DNA of 64,000 nt from Bradyrhizobium guangzhouense (GCF_004114955.1 NZ_CP030053.1:434001-498000); one strand, 5' to 3'. Shown: positions 8,931 through 21,353, numbered from the stretch's first letter. Numbers and translations: made by a program. The notes: generated by a model not told the origin, from the letters alone.

Positions 8931-9135
8931 TCTATTCTCCCCAAGGCCTTAATGACGAAGGCCAAATCCGATCGCGCGTCCCTCTTCGCGCGAACTTTCG
9001 CCGTTCTAACACGCGAGCGCCGAATTCGTCCCATGACGTCTGCGTCATGGCAGGCGCCCCGGCCCCGCGGGGCGCAAATCACTGGCCAAGCCGGCAATGA
9101 TCGCCATATAAGACAGGCGAAATTCAGGAATTTTC

Positions 9136-10011
9136 ATGAGCGCCCTCGCCAACCACGCATTTGCCAAGATGAACGGCATCGGCAACGAGATCGTCGTTGT
9201 CGACATGCGCGATTCCGCGGGCCGCATCACGCCTGATGATGCCCGCGCCGTGGCGTCCGCGCAGGGTGGTGTCCCCTATGACCAGCTCATGGTGCTGCAG
9301 AAGCCGCGGCTTGACGGCACCGAAGCCTTCATCAGCATCTACAATAATGACGGCTCCGAAGCCGGCGCCTGCGGCAATGGTATGCGCTGCGTGGTGCGCC
9401 GCATCTTCGAGAAGAGCGGGCAGACCACGGCGACCTTCCAGACCGCGGCTGGCCTGCTCAACGCCTGGCAAGGCCCGGCGCCCGACCTTTACACTGTGGA
9501 CATGGGCGCGCCGAAGTTTGGCTGGCAGGACATTCCGCTGGCGGAGGAGTTTCGCGACACCCGCTACATCGAATTGCAGATCGGGCCGATCGACAATCCG
9601 ATCCTGCATTCGCCCTCCGTGGTCAGCATGGGCAATCCGCACGCGATCTTCTGGGTCGATGACGTCAACGCCTATGATCTCGAGCGCTTCGGTCCGCTGC
9701 TGGAAAATCACCCCATTTTCCCCGATCGCGCCAACATCACGCTCGCCCATATCGTCGATCGCGAGCACATCACGATGCGCACCTGGGAGCGGGGCGCGGG
9801 GCTGACCCGCGCCTGCGGCTCGGCCGCCTGCGCGACCGCCGTTGCGGCGGCGCGGCTGAAGCGCACCGAGCGCAAGGTCGAGATGACGCTGCCCGGCGGC
9901 AAGCTCGGCATCGAATGGCGCGAGCGCGACGACCACGTGCTGATGACGGGCACGGCGACCTTCGAATATGAAGGCAATTTCGATCCGGCGCTGTTCGCGC
10001 CGGTCGGCTGA
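9136..10011 (+). CDS. dapF: Diaminopimelate epimerase
   Basis: Converts LL- to meso-diaminopimelate for lysine and peptidoglycan synthesis without a cofactor. Both catalytic cysteines are present: Cys79 in GACGNGMRC and Cys227 in [10 protein letters not shown]. Length is 291 residues. The N-terminal [17 protein letters not shown] block is typical. The stop overlaps the mtaB start by one base (TGATG), so the two are translationally coupled. Confidence 0.97.
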   Translation: MSALANHAFAKMNGIGNEIVVVDMRDSAGRITPDDARAVASAQGGVPYDQLMVLQKPRLDGTEAFISIYNNDGSEAGACGNGMRCVVRRIFEKSGQTTATFQTAAGLLNAWQGPAPDLYTVDMGAPKFGWQDIPLAEEFRDTRYIELQIGPIDNPILHSPSVVSMGNPHAIFWVDDVNAYDLERFGPLLENHPIFPDRANITLAHIVDREHITMRTWERGAGLTRACGSAACATAVAAARLKRTERKVEMTLPGGKLGIEWRERDDHVLMTGTATFEYEGNFDPALFAPVG

Positions 10012-11264
10012 TGTCCGTCGACGTCGTCACCTTCGGCTGCCGCCTCAACGCGTTCGAGGCCGAGGTAATCCGCGGCAAAGCCGAGGGCGCCGGTCTTTCC
10101 GACACCATCGTCATCAACAGCTGCGCCGTCACCAATGAGGCGGTGACGCAGGCGCGCCAGTCGATCCGCAAATTGAAGCGTGAGCGGCCCAGTGCACGCA
10201 TCGTCGTCACCGGCTGCGCAGCGCAGACGCAAAGTGCGATGTTCGCCGAGATGGCCGAGGTCGACCGCGTCGTCGGCAATGACGACAAGATGCGAAGCGA
10301 AGCCTGGCGCGCGGCGCGCGATGCTTTCGATCTCGGCGACAGCGAGAAGATCGCCGTCAGTGACATCATGGCCGTGAAGGAGATGGCGCCGCATCTGATC
10401 GACGGCCGTGCGAGCGGCCTGCCACGGGTGTTCGTGGAGGTGCAGAACGGTTGCGATCATCGTTGCACCTTCTGCATCATCCCCTATGGCCGCGGCAATT
10501 CGCGTTCGGTGCCGATGGGTGCGGTGGTCGATCAGGTGCGCACTTTGGTGGAACGTGGTCATGCCGAGATCGTGCTGACTGGCGTCGATCTCACCAGCTA
10601 TGGCGCGGATCTTCCGGGCGCGCCGAAGCTCGGCATGCTGACAAAGCAGATCCTGCGGCATGTGCCGCAGTTGAGGCGCCTGCGCATCTCCTCGATCGAT
10701 TCGATCGAAGCAGATAGCGATCTGCTCGATGCCATCGCCGACGACGTCAGGCTGATGCCGCATCTGCATCTGTCGCTCCAGTCGGGCGACGACATGATCC
10801 TGAAACGCATGAAGCGGCGGCATTCGCGGCAAGATGCGATCGCGTTCTGCGATCAGGTCCGCCGCCTGCGGCCGGATGTCGTGTTCGGCGCCGACATCAT
10901 CGCGGGCTTTCCGACCGAGACCGAGGAAATGTTTGCGCGTTCGCTCGATCTGGTCGAGGCGTGCGGCCTGACGTTCCTGCATGTCTTCCCCTATTCGCCA
11001 CGCCCCGGCACGCCCGCGGCGCGGATGCCGCAGGTCGCGGGCGGCGCGATCAAGGAGCGCGCGAAGCGGTTGCGTGCGGCGGGTGAAGTGGCATTGCGGC
11101 AGCGGCTGCAGGCCGAGATCGGCGCAACGCGCGAGGTGCTGATCGAGAGCGAGGGCCAGGGGCGGACCGAGCATTATCTGCCGGTGGCGATTGCGGGCGA
11201 GCGTGTGGGGAGTGTTGTGCCGCGAATGATCATTGGCAGCGATGGCGAGCGGCTCGCCACCTAG
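10011..11264 (+). CDS. mtaB: tRNA t6A37 methylthiotransferase MtaB
   Basis: Radical-SAM enzyme that turns N6-threonylcarbamoyladenosine at tRNA position 37 into its 2-methylthio form. The N-terminal UPF0004 domain holds Cys10, Cys38 and Cys69 for the auxiliary cluster. The radical-SAM CxxxCxxC is Cys148, Cys152 and Cys155 in NGCDHRCTFC. A C-terminal TRAM-like segment follows. At 417 residues it is a normal length. The sequence (VVTFGCRLN) fits MtaB better than MiaB or RimO. Confidence 0.93.
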   Translation: MSVDVVTFGCRLNAFEAEVIRGKAEGAGLSDTIVINSCAVTNEAVTQARQSIRKLKRERPSARIVVTGCAAQTQSAMFAEMAEVDRVVGNDDKMRSEAWRAARDAFDLGDSEKIAVSDIMAVKEMAPHLIDGRASGLPRVFVEVQNGCDHRCTFCIIPYGRGNSRSVPMGAVVDQVRTLVERGHAEIVLTGVDLTSYGADLPGAPKLGMLTKQILRHVPQLRRLRISSIDSIEADSDLLDAIADDVRLMPHLHLSLQSGDDMILKRMKRRHSRQDAIAFCDQVRRLRPDVVFGADIIAGFPTETEEMFARSLDLVEACGLTFLHVFPYSPRPGTPAARMPQVAGGAIKERAKRLRAAGEVALRQRLQAEIGATREVLIESEGQGRTEHYLPVAIAGERVGSVVPRMIIGSDGERLAT

Positions 11265-11270
11265 TCAGTG

Positions 11271-11370
11271 TCGTCGCCCGGCTGGACCGGGCGACCCAGT
11301 ACGCCGCGGCTTTTCCGTATCCCACAACCGTCTCTGGAATACTGGATCCCCCGCTTTCGCGGGGGATGAC
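11271..11370. repeat. Palindromic repeat, family C copy 1
   Basis: Two hairpins, tcgcccggctggaccgggcga and a gggggat-ending ccccgc/gcgggg arm, flank a middle carrying cagtacgccg and ggaatactgg. Related copies lie at 14321, 15090, 39124 and 43370. It separates the convergent genes mtaB and the DUF2336 gene. Confidence 0.82.
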
Positions 11371-11392
11371 ACCGTTTGGCGAACAGCGCGCT

Positions 11393-12502
11393 CTACGACG
11401 CCCGCACCTGCCAGAACCTGAGCGTGCGCCGCGCATTCTCCGCCGTCATGCGCGCGAAATTGCTCTTCGCCCTCGCAACATCCGCCGGCTTCATCGCGCC
11501 GGTGGCAAAGCGGCTCTCGAGCACGGCGACCGTCGTTTCCCAGCTCAGCTGCGCCGCCTTGCAGGGCACCAGCAGGCCGTCCTCGCGCAGGCTCTGCATC
11601 AGCGGACGGATCACCTCGATGGTCGATCCAGACAGTGCCGCCAGCGCGGCCACGGCTTCCTCGTAGCGCCGCTGTCGCGCGAAGTTCAGCAGTGTCGCCT
11701 CGTTGAGCTGGCCGGACGCCTTGAGATTTCCGACCGCGCGCTTGGCGCCCTCGAAATCGCGGACAGCGGACATCTCGCGCTCGACGCCGACAGTGACGGC
11801 GGCGATCGCGCTCTGGATCTCCTCGAACAGATCGGGCGGCGCACGTGACAGCAGACGGGTGCGAACGGCGTCAGTTGCGGAACGCAGCAATCGCCGACGC
11901 AGGTCCGACGGCAGGTCGACGCGGATGCCGATGCTCACTGCGAGCTCGGGATCGAGCTCGGCCTGTCCGACGATGACAGTGAATCCCTTTCCGGACATGC
12001 GCGCGCCGGGATTAGCGGCGAGACGCCTGCTGACGCTCGGATAGCGCCGCGCCAGCAGCGCGTCGGTGACGATCTCTTTCAACCACCAGCGGCCGGCGAC
12101 CGCGAGCAGATGCGGCTCGCCTTTGCTGGAGGCGATCTCCACCAGCTCGCCATCGTCAAGACGCGCCGATTCCTGCAGCACGGGACCGGCGATACGGATC
12201 TCGTCATTGTTGGCGAGGCGGCGGATCACCGAGGGCGGCGCCTGCGCGATCGGCGCCAGCTGGGCGCTGATCTCGGCGAGCGCGACGCGCGCGCCCAGAT
12301 CGGCGATGGCGCGCAGCTCGATGGTGCCGATCAGGCGCTCGAGCACGTCGTCGAACAGCGCGATCTGCTCGTCGTTGAAGCTTCCGGCGGAGGAGAGGAA
12401 CAAGTCAGTGACGCGCCGGGCAGTCTCCAGGCCCTTTTCCGCCGAGCCGGTCCGGATCGCGGATTCGACCTCGTCGATGATCGATAGCTGGGCCGTGGAC
12501 AT
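11393..12502 (-). CDS. DUF2336 domain protein
   Basis: A soluble, helix-rich protein of 369 residues, typical of the alphaproteobacterial DUF2336 family of HEAT-like repeats (VTDLFLSSAGSFNDEQIALFDDVLERL, RLANNDEIRIAGPVL, RRYPSVSRRLAANPGARMS). Its function is not established; some relatives act in stress or c-di-GMP-linked pathways. The frame opens at 12547, but I chose the ATG at 12502, which follows an AGGACGAG site. It has no operon partner. Confidence 0.8.
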   Translation of the reverse strand: MSTAQLSIIDEVESAIRTGSAEKGLETARRVTDLFLSSAGSFNDEQIALFDDVLERLIGTIELRAIADLGARVALAEISAQLAPIAQAPPSVIRRLANNDEIRIAGPVLQESARLDDGELVEIASSKGEPHLLAVAGRWWLKEIVTDALLARRYPSVSRRLAANPGARMSGKGFTVIVGQAELDPELAVSIGIRVDLPSDLRRRLLRSATDAVRTRLLSRAPPDLFEEIQSAIAAVTVGVEREMSAVRDFEGAKRAVGNLKASGQLNEATLLNFARQRRYEEAVAALAALSGSTIEVIRPLMQSLREDGLLVPCKAAQLSWETTVAVLESRFATGAMKPADVARAKSNFARMTAENARRTLRFWQVRAS

Positions 12503-12604
12503 GACGCGTTGCTCGTCCTGAGCGGATGGGAGGCTTGTTCTAAGCAACCGCCATCATGACCGACGAGCACTGAACGTTTCGTAAACCATGCCTCCGGGCC
12601 GCCA

Positions 12605-13357
12605 CTATTCCCCGTTCCAGCCGCAGGCGCGGAGCTTGTCTTGCATGTGGGGCGGGGCCGGTGCGACCACGCGGACCGGCTCCTTGTTCCGGGAGATCGG
12701 CACCACGATCTCGCGGGAATGCAGATGCAGCTTCGGCTCGCCGAAGCGCGGGCCGTTGCCATAAATATTATCGCCGAAGATCGGCCAGCCGGTCGCCGAC
12801 GAATGCACCCGTAATTGATGGGTGCGCCCCGTGACCGGTTCCATGGCGATCCAGGTAAAGCCATCGCCCCGGCCCATCACTTTCCAGTTGGTGATGGCCT
12901 TCTGGCCCTCCGGATCGGGCTTCTGCCACCAGCCGCGCTCGGCGTTCAGCCGGCCGAGCGGCATGTCGATGGTGCCCTCGTCCTCGGCCGGGCCGCCCTC
13001 GACCACGGTCCAGTAGGTCTTGCCGATCTTGCCATGCTTGAACAAAAGGCCGAGCGAGGCGGTGGCCTTGCGATGACGGCCGAGCACGAGGCAGCCGGAG
13101 GTGTCCTTGTCCAGCCGGTGGGCCAGCACCGGCGGCCGCGGCAGGCCGAACCGAAGCGCGTCGAAGGAGTCCTCCAGATTGGGCCCGCCCTTGGGGCCGC
13201 GATGCACCGGCAGCCCGGCCGGCTTGTCGATCACCAGCATCAAGCCGTCGCGGTGGAGCACGCGGCCCAGGATCTCCTCAGCGGTCAATTCGGGAACATC
13301 GAGCAATTGCGAGACTTTCGGACAAGACTTTCGTTTGACCGCGGGAACGGCTAACAC
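12605..13357 (-). CDS. RluA-family pseudouridine synthase
   Basis: Converts uridine to pseudouridine in rRNA or tRNA. The catalytic aspartate lies in HRLDKDTSGCLVLGRH. Other family blocks are VIDKPAGLPVHRGPKGG, PVTGRTHQLRVH and PIFGDNIYG. There is no N-terminal S4 domain, so it is closer to RluA/TruC than to RluC/D. The GTG start at 13357 lies only 9 bases from the divergent ftsY start, so the true start may be further in (for example the TTG before LDVPELT). The target base is not predictable from sequence alone. Confidence 0.88.
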   Translation of the reverse strand: MLAVPAVKRKSCPKVSQLLDVPELTAEEILGRVLHRDGLMLVIDKPAGLPVHRGPKGGPNLEDSFDALRFGLPRPPVLAHRLDKDTSGCLVLGRHRKATASLGLLFKHGKIGKTYWTVVEGGPAEDEGTIDMPLGRLNAERGWWQKPDPEGQKAITNWKVMGRGDGFTWIAMEPVTGRTHQLRVHSSATGWPIFGDNIYGNGPRFGEPKLHLHSREIVVPISRNKEPVRVVAPAPPHMQDKLRACGWNGE

Positions 13358-13366
13358 ACCGCCACC

Positions 13367-14311
13367 ATGAACGATACCACTGACACCCCCAAGCTGAGCT
13401 GGTGGCGCCGCCTGTCCAACGGGCTGAAGCGCACCTCGTCCTCGCTCGGGACCGCGGTCGCCGATCTCGTCACCAAGCGCAAGCTCGACCGCGCCATGCT
13501 CGACGACATCGAGGACGTGCTGCTGCGCGCCGACCTCGGGACGTCAGTCGCAGCGCGGATCGCCGACGCCGTCGGCACCGGGCGTTACGACAAGGCGATT
13601 TCGGCCGACGAGGTCAAGGACGTGGTCGCGACCGAGGTCGAGAAGGTGCTGGCGCCGGTGGCCAAGCCGCTCGAGATCGATGCGGCCAGGAAGCCGTTCG
13701 TCATCCTCGTGGTCGGCGTCAACGGCTCCGGCAAGACCACGACGATTGGAAAACTCTCGCAGAAATTCGCATCCGAAGGCCGCAAGGTGATGCTGGCCGC
13801 CGGCGACACGTTTCGTGCAGCGGCCATCGAGCAGCTCAAGGTCTGGGGCGAACGGACCAGGACGCCTGTCGTCGCCGGCGCGCAGGGCTCGGATTCGGCG
13901 AGTCTCGCCTTCAACGCGCTGACGGCGGCGAAAGAGCAGGGCATCGACGTGCTGCTGATCGACACCGCCGGTCGCCTGCAGAACAAGGCCGAGCTGATGA
14001 ACGAGCTCGAAAAGGTCGTGCGCGTCATCCGGAAGGTGGATGCTTCGGCGCCGCACGCGGTGCTGCTCGTGCTGGATGCGACCGTCGGCCAGAACGCGCT
14101 GTCGCAGGTCGAGGCCTTCCATCGCACCGCAGGCGTCACCGGCCTCGTGATGACCAAGCTCGACGGCACCGCACGCGGCGGCATCCTGGTGGCGCTTGCA
14201 GAAAAGTTCAAATTGCCGGTGCATTTCATCGGCGTCGGCGAAGGCGTCGACGATCTCGCGCCGTTCACCGCGCGCGATTTCGCCCGCGCCATCGCCGGAA
14301 TCGAAACGTAG
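13367..14311 (+). CDS. ftsY: Signal recognition particle receptor FtsY
   Basis: Membrane-associated SRP receptor GTPase, partner of Ffh (gene at 4353-5900). The N domain begins [18 protein letters not shown]. The G domain has [43 protein letters not shown] and [10 protein letters not shown], ending [17 protein letters not shown]. At 314 residues it lacks the long acidic A domain of E. coli FtsY; membrane contact is probably through the amphipathic start of the N domain. It is followed by yciB. Confidence 0.96.
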   Translation: MNDTTDTPKLSWWRRLSNGLKRTSSSLGTAVADLVTKRKLDRAMLDDIEDVLLRADLGTSVAARIADAVGTGRYDKAISADEVKDVVATEVEKVLAPVAKPLEIDAARKPFVILVVGVNGSGKTTTIGKLSQKFASEGRKVMLAAGDTFRAAAIEQLKVWGERTRTPVVAGAQGSDSASLAFNALTAAKEQGIDVLLIDTAGRLQNKAELMNELEKVVRVIRKVDASAPHAVLLVLDATVGQNALSQVEAFHRTAGVTGLVMTKLDGTARGGILVALAEKFKLPVHFIGVGEGVDDLAPFTARDFARAIAGIET

Positions 14312-14320
14312 GTCCCTTTC

Positions 14321-14420
14321 GTCATCCCCCGCGAAAGCGGGGGATCCAGTATTCCGAGGCGCCTGTGGTCTACAACCAGCGGCGCGGCGTACTGGATGCC
14401 CCGCCTGCGCGGGGCATGAC
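14321..14420. repeat. Palindromic repeat, family C copy 2
   Basis: Two hairpins (gtcatcccccgc/gcgggggat and gatgccccgc/gcggggcatgac) flank a middle with ccagtattcc and gcgtactgga. It lies in the 127-base gap between ftsY and yciB, 18 bases before the yciB start. Confidence 0.85.
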
Positions 14421-14438
14421 AACAACAAAGGTCAGGTA

Positions 14439-15041
14439 ATGGACAAGACCCAGCCGCATCCGCTGTTCAAGCTTGCGACCGAGCTTGGTCCGCTGCTCGT
14501 GTTCTTCTTCGTCAATGCGAAGTTCAATCTGTTCGCCGCCACCGGCGCCTTCATGGTCGCGATCGTGGCGGCAATGGCCGCCTCCTATGTGGTGACGCGT
14601 CACGTCCCGATCATGGCGATCGTGACGGGCGTGATCGTGCTGGTGTTCGGCACGCTGACGCTGGTGCTGCACGACGAGACCTTCATCAAGGTCAAGCCGA
14701 CCATCATCTACGGCCTGTTCGCCGCGATCCTCGGCGGCGGCCTGTTGTTCGGTCGCTCCTTCATCGCCGTGATGTTCGACCAGATGTTCAATCTGACGCC
14801 GCGGGGCTGGCGGATCCTGACGTTGCGTTGGGCGCTGTTCTTCGCCGGCATGGCGGTGCTCAACGAGATCGTCTGGCGCACCCAGAGCACCGACTTCTGG
14901 GTGAACTTCAAGGTGTTCGGGGTCACGCCCATCACCATGATCTTCGCCATCGCGCAGATGCCGCTGACCAAGCGCTATGGGGTCGAGCCGGTGTCGCTGG
15001 AGACCAGCGAGGCCGAGGCGGGGGACGTGCGGAAAGGGTAA
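14439..15041 (+). CDS. yciB: Inner-membrane septation protein A (YciB/IspZ family)
   Basis: A 200-residue integral membrane protein with about five hydrophobic segments ([83 protein letters not shown]). The blocks [32 protein letters not shown] and TKRYG are diagnostic. YciB interacts with elongation and division proteins and affects envelope homeostasis. The frame runs back to 14196 through the repeat; the ATG at 14439 is the family start and follows an AGGT-type site. Confidence 0.93.
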   Translation: MDKTQPHPLFKLATELGPLLVFFFVNAKFNLFAATGAFMVAIVAAMAASYVVTRHVPIMAIVTGVIVLVFGTLTLVLHDETFIKVKPTIIYGLFAAILGGGLLFGRSFIAVMFDQMFNLTPRGWRILTLRWALFFAGMAVLNEIVWRTQSTDFWVNFKVFGVTPITMIFAIAQMPLTKRYGVEPVSLETSEAEAGDVRKG

Positions 15042-15089
15042 GCTCTCTCAGTTCGTCATTGCGGCTGACGCGCATCCACATACTCAACT

Positions 15090-15200
15090 GTCATCGCCCG
15101 GCTTGACCGGGCGATCTAGTATTCCGGAGACAGTCGTGAGATGCGGAGAGGCCCCGGCGTACTGGATGCCCAGGTCAAGTCAGGTCAAGCCGGGGCATGA
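15090..15200. repeat. Palindromic repeat, family C copy 3, with internal duplication
   Basis: The left hairpin is tcatcgcccggcttgaccgg/gcgat and the right arm ends ccggggcatga. The right arm contains a tandem duplication of caggtcaag (15171-15190), which spoils its pairing. It lies between the convergent yciB and ccmG. Confidence 0.82.
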
Positions 15201-15241
15201 GAGCCGTGTGGAGGCGCTTCTCCGCTTACATGGGCCCGGCG

Positions 15242-15835
15242 TCAGCTCCCTGCCTTCAACGCCTTTTCCATCTGCGGCAGCAACACCGTCCGGAAATTCT
15301 CCGGCGTGATCGGGCCAACCAGCTTGTAGACGATGGTGCCCTCGCGGCCGACGACGAATGTCTCCGGCACACCATAGACGCCCCATTCGATTGAGGCGCG
15401 GCCGTTGGCGTCGGCGCCGACACGGCCGAACGGGTTGCCGTAGCGGCCGAGGAAGCGACGGGCGTTGTCGGGCGTATCCTTGTAGTTGATGCCGACGAGC
15501 TGGAAGCGCTTGTCCTTGGCAAGTTCGGTCAGGAGCGGGGCTTCATCATGACAAGGCACGCACCAGGACGCCCAGACATTGACAAGGCTGACCTTGCCCT
15601 TGAACGCGGCGGGGTCGAGCCCGGGCACCTGCGCGTTGTCGGCCTGCAGTCCCTCCAGCGGCGGCAGCGTGGTCTGCGGTGCGGGGTGGCCGATCAGCGC
15701 GGACGGAATCCGCGAGGGATCACCGCTGCCGAGCCGAAACCAGAACAGCACCGCAAGTCCGATGAAGGCGAGCAGCGGCAGCACCATCAGGAAAGTGCGG
15801 CGCTGCGGTGGTGCCGAGGTCGTTTGATCGCTCAT
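15242..15835 (-). CDS. ccmG: Thiol:disulfide interchange protein CcmG/DsbE (CycY)
   Basis: Membrane-anchored periplasmic thioredoxin that reduces apocytochrome c so that heme can be attached. An N-terminal anchor spans about residues 14-33. The active site is WCVPC (Cys92, Cys95). The CcmG-type [20 protein letters not shown] loop with its cis-proline and the PITPENF segment follow. Length is 197 residues. Its ATG overlaps the ccmD stop by four bases. In Bradyrhizobium the gene is known as cycY. Confidence 0.96.
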   Translation of the reverse strand: MSDQTTSAPPQRRTFLMVLPLLAFIGLAVLFWFRLGSGDPSRIPSALIGHPAPQTTLPPLEGLQADNAQVPGLDPAAFKGKVSLVNVWASWCVPCHDEAPLLTELAKDKRFQLVGINYKDTPDNARRFLGRYGNPFGRVGADANGRASIEWGVYGVPETFVVGREGTIVYKLVGPITPENFRTVLLPQMEKALKAGS

Positions 15836-16029
15836 GTCGTTGTTCTTGGCGTGCCCGTCGCGGTGCGGCCCGAGCGGCGCGTGACGCCGCTACGCTCGAG
15901 CTCGCGCAGGCGTCCGGTTTGATTGCGGTAGTCGATGATGACCCAACCGATCAGGAGTGCGACCACGATGCCTGCGGCAGCATAGGACGTCACGATGAAG
16001 GACGCATAAGGGCCAAGCGACATCGTCAT
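15832..16029 (-). CDS. ccmD: Heme exporter protein CcmD (CycX)
   Basis: A 65-residue protein with a single membrane span ([22 protein letters not shown]) followed by the CcmD motif [13 protein letters not shown]. CcmD is the small subunit that lets holo-CcmE leave the CcmABC complex. It overlaps ccmC upstream and ccmG downstream by four bases each, so translation is tightly coupled. The basic tail ([16 protein letters not shown]) is longer than usual. Confidence 0.93.
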   Translation of the reverse strand: MTMSLGPYASFIVTSYAAAGIVVALLIGWVIIDYRNQTGRLRELERSGVTRRSGRTATGTPRTTT

Positions 16030-16811
16030 GCAACCCCTTTCGATGCGTTTTCTTGCCGAGAACCGCTTCCTGCCTCGCTCGAAAACGCGACGCGGCTCGC
16101 CTGCATCATCTGCAAGGAGCGCACGCGCCGGCGCAAGATCTCATTGCGCATCGCCGCCACATGCAGCGTGACGAACAGCAGCGTGAACGCGACCGCCATC
16201 ACCAGCAGCGGAACCAGAAACGCCTTGTCAAGCGTCGAGCCGCCCATGCGCATCACCGAGGCCGGCTGGTGCAGCGTGTTCCACCAATCGACGGAGAATT
16301 TGATGATGGGAAGATTGAGCGCGCCGACCAGCGTCAGCACCGCCGCGGCACGCGCCGCGCGCGAGGGATCTTCCACCGCGCGCCACAGCGCCATCAGGCC
16401 GAGATACATCAGGAACAGGATCAGGACGGAGGTCAGGCGCGCATCCCATTCCCAATAGGTGCCCCACATCGGCCGGCCCCATAGCGAGCCCGTCAGCAGC
16501 GCGAGGAACGTGAAGCTGGCGCCGATGGGAGCTGCAGCTTTCGCCGCGACGTCGGCGAGCGGATGCCGCCACACCAGCGTGCCCAATGACGCGACGCTCA
16601 TCACGCCCCAGACGAACATCGACAGCCACGCATTGGGCACGTGAATGAACATGATCTTCACGGTCGCGCCCTGCTGATAATCGTCGGGCGCAAGGGCGGA
16701 TTGATAGAGGCCGATCGTGAGCAGGATGATGGTCGCGGCCGCAAGCCACGGCAGAACCCGCGCCGAGAGCGCGAGGAACCGTGTGGGGTTGGCGAGGTCG
16801 ATCAGCGACAT
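16026..16811 (-). CDS. ccmC: Heme exporter / cytochrome c maturation protein CcmC (CycZ)
   Basis: Six-span membrane protein that presents heme to CcmE. The tryptophan-rich WWD-type motif is [18 protein letters not shown]. Heme-ligating histidines are in [12 protein letters not shown] and [16 protein letters not shown]. Length is 261 residues. It lies 76 bases downstream of ccmB and overlaps ccmD by four bases. Confidence 0.97.
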   Translation of the reverse strand: MSLIDLANPTRFLALSARVLPWLAAATIILLTIGLYQSALAPDDYQQGATVKIMFIHVPNAWLSMFVWGVMSVASLGTLVWRHPLADVAAKAAAPIGASFTFLALLTGSLWGRPMWGTYWEWDARLTSVLILFLMYLGLMALWRAVEDPSRAARAAAVLTLVGALNLPIIKFSVDWWNTLHQPASVMRMGGSTLDKAFLVPLLVMAVAFTLLFVTLHVAAMRNEILRRRVRSLQMMQASRVAFSSEAGSGSRQENASKGVA

Positions 16812-16887
16812 GGTATTCTGATAATCACAGGGAGACGCTCACGCAATCAGCATGAAAGCGCGCAGCGAAAGTTGATCGGGGTCAAGG

Positions 16888-17556
16888 TCAATCCAGCCCA
16901 TGCTTCAGGCTCGCCGCCGCCGCGAACGGGCCGATCACGAGGCTGACCAGCGACAGGGCGCAGAGGATCGAGAAGGGCGCGCCGAACGACGATGGCCCCG
17001 TGATGGCGGCCTGCGAGGCGGCAACCCCGAAGATCAGCACGGGGATCGACAGCGGCAGCACCAGCACGGCCATCAACAGTCCGCCCCGATGCAGCGTCAC
17101 CGCCAGCGCCGCACCGATCATGCCGGTGAAGGTCAGGGCAGGCGTGCCGGCCAGCAGCGTCAAAGCCACCGCGCCGGTGGCGACCATGTCGAGGTTGAGC
17201 AGCAGCCCGAGCACGGGGGTTGCGACGATCAGCGGCAGGCCGGCGGCCAGCCAATGCGCCAGCGCCTTGGCGGCGCAGGCCAGTTCCAGCGGCGTCCGGC
17301 TCATCGTGATCAAATCGAGCGAGCCGTCCTCATGATCGGCCATGAACAGCCGGTCCAGCGTCAGCAGGCTTGCCAGCAGCGCCCCGAGCCACAGGATCGC
17401 CGGCCCCAGCCGCGACAGCTGCGCCAGGTCCGGGCCCACGGCGAACGGCATCAGGACGACGACGGTCAGGAAGAACAGCACGCCGATCAGCGCCCCGCCG
17501 CCGACGCGGAGCGCGATCTTGATGTCCCGGCGGATCAGGGCGGCGAGGGCGGTCAT
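16888..17556 (-). CDS. ccmB: Heme exporter protein CcmB (CycW)
   Basis: Membrane subunit of the CcmAB(CD) ABC complex that acts with CcmC and CcmE in heme delivery. The 222-residue protein starts MTALAALIRRDIKIALR and has about six hydrophobic segments. The blocks LFMADHEDGSLDLI and LACAAKALAHWLAAGLPL are typical. The frame is open to 17841, but that extension is translated repeat; the ATG at 17556 follows a GGGAGG site. It is separated from ccmA by 232 bases containing repeat E1. Confidence 0.96.
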   Translation of the reverse strand: MTALAALIRRDIKIALRVGGGALIGVLFFLTVVVLMPFAVGPDLAQLSRLGPAILWLGALLASLLTLDRLFMADHEDGSLDLITMSRTPLELACAAKALAHWLAAGLPLIVATPVLGLLLNLDMVATGAVALTLLAGTPALTFTGMIGAALAVTLHRGGLLMAVLVLPLSIPVLIFGVAASQAAITGPSSFGAPFSILCALSLVSLVIGPFAAAASLKHGLD

Positions 17557-17590
17557 AGGGGCCTCCCGACATGCCCAGCGGGCGGTGTGC

Positions 17591-17716
17591 TCCCTCCCCC
17601 GCTTGCGGGGGAGGGTTGGGGAGAGGGTATCTCGGCAACGACGACTCCCCCAGAGGAGAGAACCCTCACCCGGCGCTGCGCGCCGACCTCTCCCGCAAGC
17701 GGGAGAGGCGAGGGAG
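17591..17716. repeat. Palindromic repeat, family E, inside the ccm operon
   Basis: Two long arms, ccctcccccgcttgcggggg and a partner ending ctctcccgcaagcgggag, flank a middle with its own cggcgctgcgcgccg hairpin. No second copy exists in this window. It splits ccmA from ccmB, so the transcript contains a large folded element between the ATPase and permease genes. Confidence 0.82.
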
Positions 17717-17788
17717 CCCGTGGCCACGGCTGCGCCCAAGGCGCCACAGCGCCGCCTGGCCGCTTGAAAAGCTGAGGGTCCCTCCGCT

Positions 17789-18415
17789 TCACGCCACACC
17801 CCCGATCCGCAACTCCCGCGAATCGATCCCCAGCGGTCCATGGGTCGCCGCGATGATCATTCCGCCCCTTGCGAGATGCTCCCGCATCAGCCCGCCAAAC
17901 ATGTCCTGGCCGGCCGCATCCAGCGCGTTGGTCGGCTCATCCAGCAGCCAGATCGGCCGTCGGACCGTCAGCAGCCGGGCCAGCGACAGCCGGCGGCGCT
18001 GTCCCGCCGACAGGAAGCCCGCAGGCAAATGGGTGGCATGGTCGAGGCCGACGGTGGCGAGGCTTTCAGCCGCGTCACTGCGCTCGCCGCCCAAGAATTC
18101 GGCCCAGAATGACAGATTTTCCGTCACGCTCAGCGCCGGCTTCAGCGCATCGCGATGGCCGAGATAGTGGCACTGCTCGGGCAACGTCATGTCGGTGTCG
18201 CCCCCGTCCAGTACGATCGTGCCGCCAGCCGGAATGAGCAAGCCCGCGATGAGCCTGAGCAGCGAGGTCTTGCCTGATCCGTTACGGCCGACGACTGCCA
18301 CGGCCTCGCCCGAGGCCGCCTCGAAATCGAGCCCGGAAAACACCTCGCGGCCGCCGCGCACGCAGGTGATCCCGCGTCCGGCCAGCTGCATCTTGACTGG
18401 TACTAACCCGTTCAC
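17789..18415 (-). CDS. ccmA: Heme exporter ATP-binding protein CcmA (CycV)
   Basis: ATPase of the CcmABCD complex, needed to release holo-CcmE for cytochrome c maturation. Walker A is GRNGSGKT (residues 43-50), the ABC signature is [15 protein letters not shown], Walker B is [11 protein letters not shown] and the H-loop lies in [10 protein letters not shown]. Length is 208 residues from the ATG at 18415; an internal ATG (MQLAGRG) is an alternative. It is the first gene of the ccm operon, divergent from acnA across 217 bases. Confidence 0.96.
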   Translation of the reverse strand: MNGLVPVKMQLAGRGITCVRGGREVFSGLDFEAASGEAVAVVGRNGSGKTSLLRLIAGLLIPAGGTIVLDGGDTDMTLPEQCHYLGHRDALKPALSVTENLSFWAEFLGGERSDAAESLATVGLDHATHLPAGFLSAGQRRRLSLARLLTVRRPIWLLDEPTNALDAAGQDMFGGLMREHLARGGMIIAATHGPLGIDSRELRIGGVA

Positions 18416-18500
18416 AGCCGGGCCTCAGGAAATCTTGGGGTAGCGCATCAGAATTTTTGGCTCGCGACTTGCTCGGTATTGTTGTGGCTGTGGCGGCGCG

Positions 18501-18517
18501 GTTAGAAAGCTTCTATA
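18501..18517. promoter_or_regulatory. ICE-like (Irr) palindrome between ccmA and acnA
   Basis: The sequence GTTAGAA-AGC-TTCTATA matches 12 of 14 fixed positions of TTTAGAA-N3-TTCTAAA, the iron control element of the Rhizobiales regulator Irr as I recall it. Its core TAGAA-N3-TTCTA is a perfect dyad. It lies 86 bases from the ccmA start and 116 bases from the acnA start, so one site could serve both genes. Both products depend on iron or heme, which makes iron control plausible. Confidence 0.5.
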
Positions 18518-18593
18518 AGCCCGGAACTACTTGATGCAGCAACTCAACCTGCCCCTGCAAGCGACCCAGCCCTGCTACGCTGACGGTGTTAAA

Positions 18594-18609
18594 ATACCCT
18601 GCCGGGTAT
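18594..18609. promoter_or_regulatory. Dyad in the acnA leader
   Basis: ATACCC-TGCC-GGGTAT is a perfect 6-bp inverted repeat with a 4-base centre, ending 23 bases before the acnA ATG. It could be an operator or a small leader hairpin close to the ribosome-binding site. I recognise no specific regulator for it. Confidence 0.35.
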
Positions 18610-18632
18610 AACTAACAATTGGGATTTCCTAC

Positions 18633-21352
<2,720 letters not shown>

Positions 21353-21353
<1 letters not shown>

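Noticed and set aside
17557..17841. Upstream extension of ccmB (95 codons) to 17841.
   Set aside because: It translates the family E repeat and overlaps the ccmA 3' end; a GGGAGG site precedes the ATG at 17556.
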